A stretch of 64,000 nucleotides of DNA, from NCBI RefSeq assembly GCF_003342675.1, contig NZ_CP031148.1, forward strand, positions 558,001-622,000, written 5' to 3'. The translations under genes and the position numbers were made by a program. This stretch comes from Haloplanus rubicundus (GTDB lineage: Archaea; Halobacteriota; Halobacteria; Halobacteriales; Haloferacaceae). The notes below the pieces were generated by a model. It was not told the origin of the DNA and searched no databases. It saw nothing but the letters and a program-made list of their open reading frames with translations. Below, in pieces: positions 63,028 to 64,000 of the stretch (the first letter of the stretch is position 1; each line of letters starts with the position of its first letter).

Positions 63028-63750
63028 TCAGTCCTGCAGGTCGGCGGCCGCCAACGCCTCGTTCAGGTCGTCGCGGACGCGTTCGCCCGTCTCCCGGTCC
63101 ATCGCCGTCGTCACGATCCGGTTCTCCTGGACGCTCGACCCGTCGCGCAGGAGGAGGCGCACGTTGCCGTTGCCGTCCGCCCGGGTCACCTTCGCCCGGA
63201 GTCCGGACTGCGATCCCGTCCCGCCGGCGTCGATCGGACCGGGAACGATCTTTTTGACGTGCGGGTGTTCGGCCACCGTCGAGATGGCGCGCCGCCCCGT
63301 CCGCCCGCCGATCAGCGTCGTGTGCCGGCCGCCGAGTTTCTCCTTCGGCGGCGTCTCCACCACCTCCAGCGCCCGGTCGCCGCGCCGCTCCAGCACCGCC
63401 GCCACCGGGTCCTCGCCGGCGACGCGGTAGAACTCGTAGTGGGTCTCCGCCCGCACCGCGCGGATGGTCTCCCGGTCGCCGGCCGCGAACACCGTCTCCG
63501 GGCGCTTCCGGCGCAGTTCGTCGGCGATCAACCCCGCGAAGTTCCGCCGTTCGATGACCCGCGCTTCCCCCTCCTCCTCCGGGCGCGTGGTGATCGTCGT
63601 TTCGCCCAACACGTCCTCCTCGTCGAGCATCGTCAGGCGAGCGCGGTCCTCCGCGATGTCGAGGACGACGGCGTCGCAGTTGGCGGTGTGACAGACCAGA
63701 CAGTAGTCGCCCGGCCGGTCTAACGGGGACCCACACCGCCCACACTCCAT
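63028..63750 (-). CDS. DUF2103 metal-binding protein
   Basis: 240 aa from the ATG giving MECGRCGSPLDRPGDYCLVCHTANCDAVVL. The N-terminal zinc ribbon CxxC...CxxC (C3, C6, C17, C20) is the mark of the archaeal DUF2103 family ('predicted metal-binding'). The central part includes TTLIGGRTGRRAISTVAEHPHVKKIVPGPIDAGG and KVTRADGNGNVRLLLRDGSSVQENRIVTTA. Possibly RNA-related, but function is not known to me. Palindrome E2 follows its stop. Confidence 0.78.
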   Translation of the reverse strand: MECGRCGSPLDRPGDYCLVCHTANCDAVVLDIAEDRARLTMLDEEDVLGETTITTRPEEEGEARVIERRNFAGLIADELRRKRPETVFAAGDRETIRAVRAETHYEFYRVAGEDPVAAVLERRGDRALEVVETPPKEKLGGRHTTLIGGRTGRRAISTVAEHPHVKKIVPGPIDAGGTGSQSGLRAKVTRADGNGNVRLLLRDGSSVQENRIVTTAMDRETGERVRDDLNEALAAADLQD

Positions 63751-63834
63751 GGTCGTGGCAGTCGGCCCGCGCGGATAAGTGCGTCCTTCGACCCCGACAC
63801 AAGACCCATTGTATTCCGTTCGCACGGCTCACGC

Positions 63835-64000
63835 ATGGTCCCCCCTCTCTCCCTCCCCCGGACCCTCGTCGCCCTCGCCCTCGTCGGGGCGCTCCTCGGT
63901 GCCGCGTTCGCGGTCCCCGCGGCGGCCAGCCCCCGTCCCATTCAGGTGTGTTCGCCCTGTGAACGCGGGTTCACCTACGCGGCCCAGAGCCACGACGTGG
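63835..64000 (+). CDS. Secreted protein, N-terminal part (runs off the window)
   Basis: 55 codons visible from the ATG at 63835: VPPLSLPRTLVALALVGALLGAAFAVPAAASPRP is a Sec signal peptide with an AxA site, followed by IQVCSPCERGFTYAAQSHDV, a CxxC pair that may bind metal. Similar haloarchaeal exported proteins begin with a Cys pair right after the signal. Identity beyond that unknown. It is divergent from the DUF2103 gene. Confidence 0.6.
   Translation, partial: MVPPLSLPRTLVALALVGALLGAAFAVPAAASPRPIQVCSPCERGFTYAAQSHDV

Overview
The window is a very GC-rich (roughly 70%), gene-dense stretch of a haloarchaeal chromosome (class Halobacteria; a Haloferacales-like member is my guess, not proven). 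Grounds: strongly acidic proteins, a halocyanin, two haem-copper oxidases of haloarchaeal layout, sensory rhodopsin II with its Htr transducer, F420 enzymes, Tat-type lipoproteins, a PGF-CTERM surface protein, and archaeal information genes (RpoP, eL43, prefoldin beta, Pcc1). No IS element, integrase, CRISPR array, tRNA or rRNA was seen.

Layout. 1-7.7 kb: the end of mutS, then mutL, a chemotaxis transducer with a repeated HAMP-like linker, and a six-PAS histidine kinase. 7.8-19.7 kb: mostly housekeeping genes, including F420-linked mer and cofE, an aldo-keto reductase, a phosphoesterase, a NUDIX-eIF2B fusion, a winged-helix regulator, a D-2-hydroxyacid dehydrogenase, engB, a Cas4-like DUF5787 protein and a PhnP-like hydrolase. 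19.9-27.6 kb: a FixI/CcoI-type copper ATPase and a SafE-like membrane protein, divergent from a ba3-type oxidase operon that starts with a halocyanin fusion. 29.7-35 kb: a PQQ-type sugar dehydrogenase lipoprotein and the haem genes hemH-hemG, with hemE convergent. 35-44 kb: an HxlR/DoxX pair, membrane proteins, and a second (aa3-type) oxidase operon, coxB-coxA/C-coxD. 44.3-49.3 kb: htrII-sopII and a histidine kinase. 49.3-56.3 kb: a membrane ferredoxin, gnd, an M29 peptidase, a glycerophosphodiesterase, the unmarked RNase P RNA, an AMMECR1 protein, VapBC and pncB. 56.4-64 kb: two Hvo_1808-type surface proteins with HExxH motifs, a Tat-exported propeller, the conserved DUF3194-pfdB-pcc1-rpoP-eL43 cluster, a ZIP transporter and a DUF2103 protein.

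How the genes fit together. The 20-44 kb block reads as a respiratory module: copper delivery, haem synthesis, two terminal oxidases and a copper-protein electron donor. The 44-49 kb block is a phototaxis module.

The most unusual signals are two families of structured DNA. (1) Short modules made of two consecutive 7-9 bp hairpins with 3-nt loops, joined by a purine-rich 4-5 nt spacer, lie in frame inside unrelated genes: mutS, mutL, a DUF7573 gene, a DUF5787 gene, the copper ATPase (twice), the sugar dehydrogenase and the kinase beside sopII. They mostly use the same reading frame. (2) Two large intergenic palindromes (19767-19895 and 62951-63026) have different stems that still pair, but share internal-loop and apical-loop sequence. 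Each abuts the stop codon of a minus-strand gene. This looks like a structure-conserved RNA or DNA element family.
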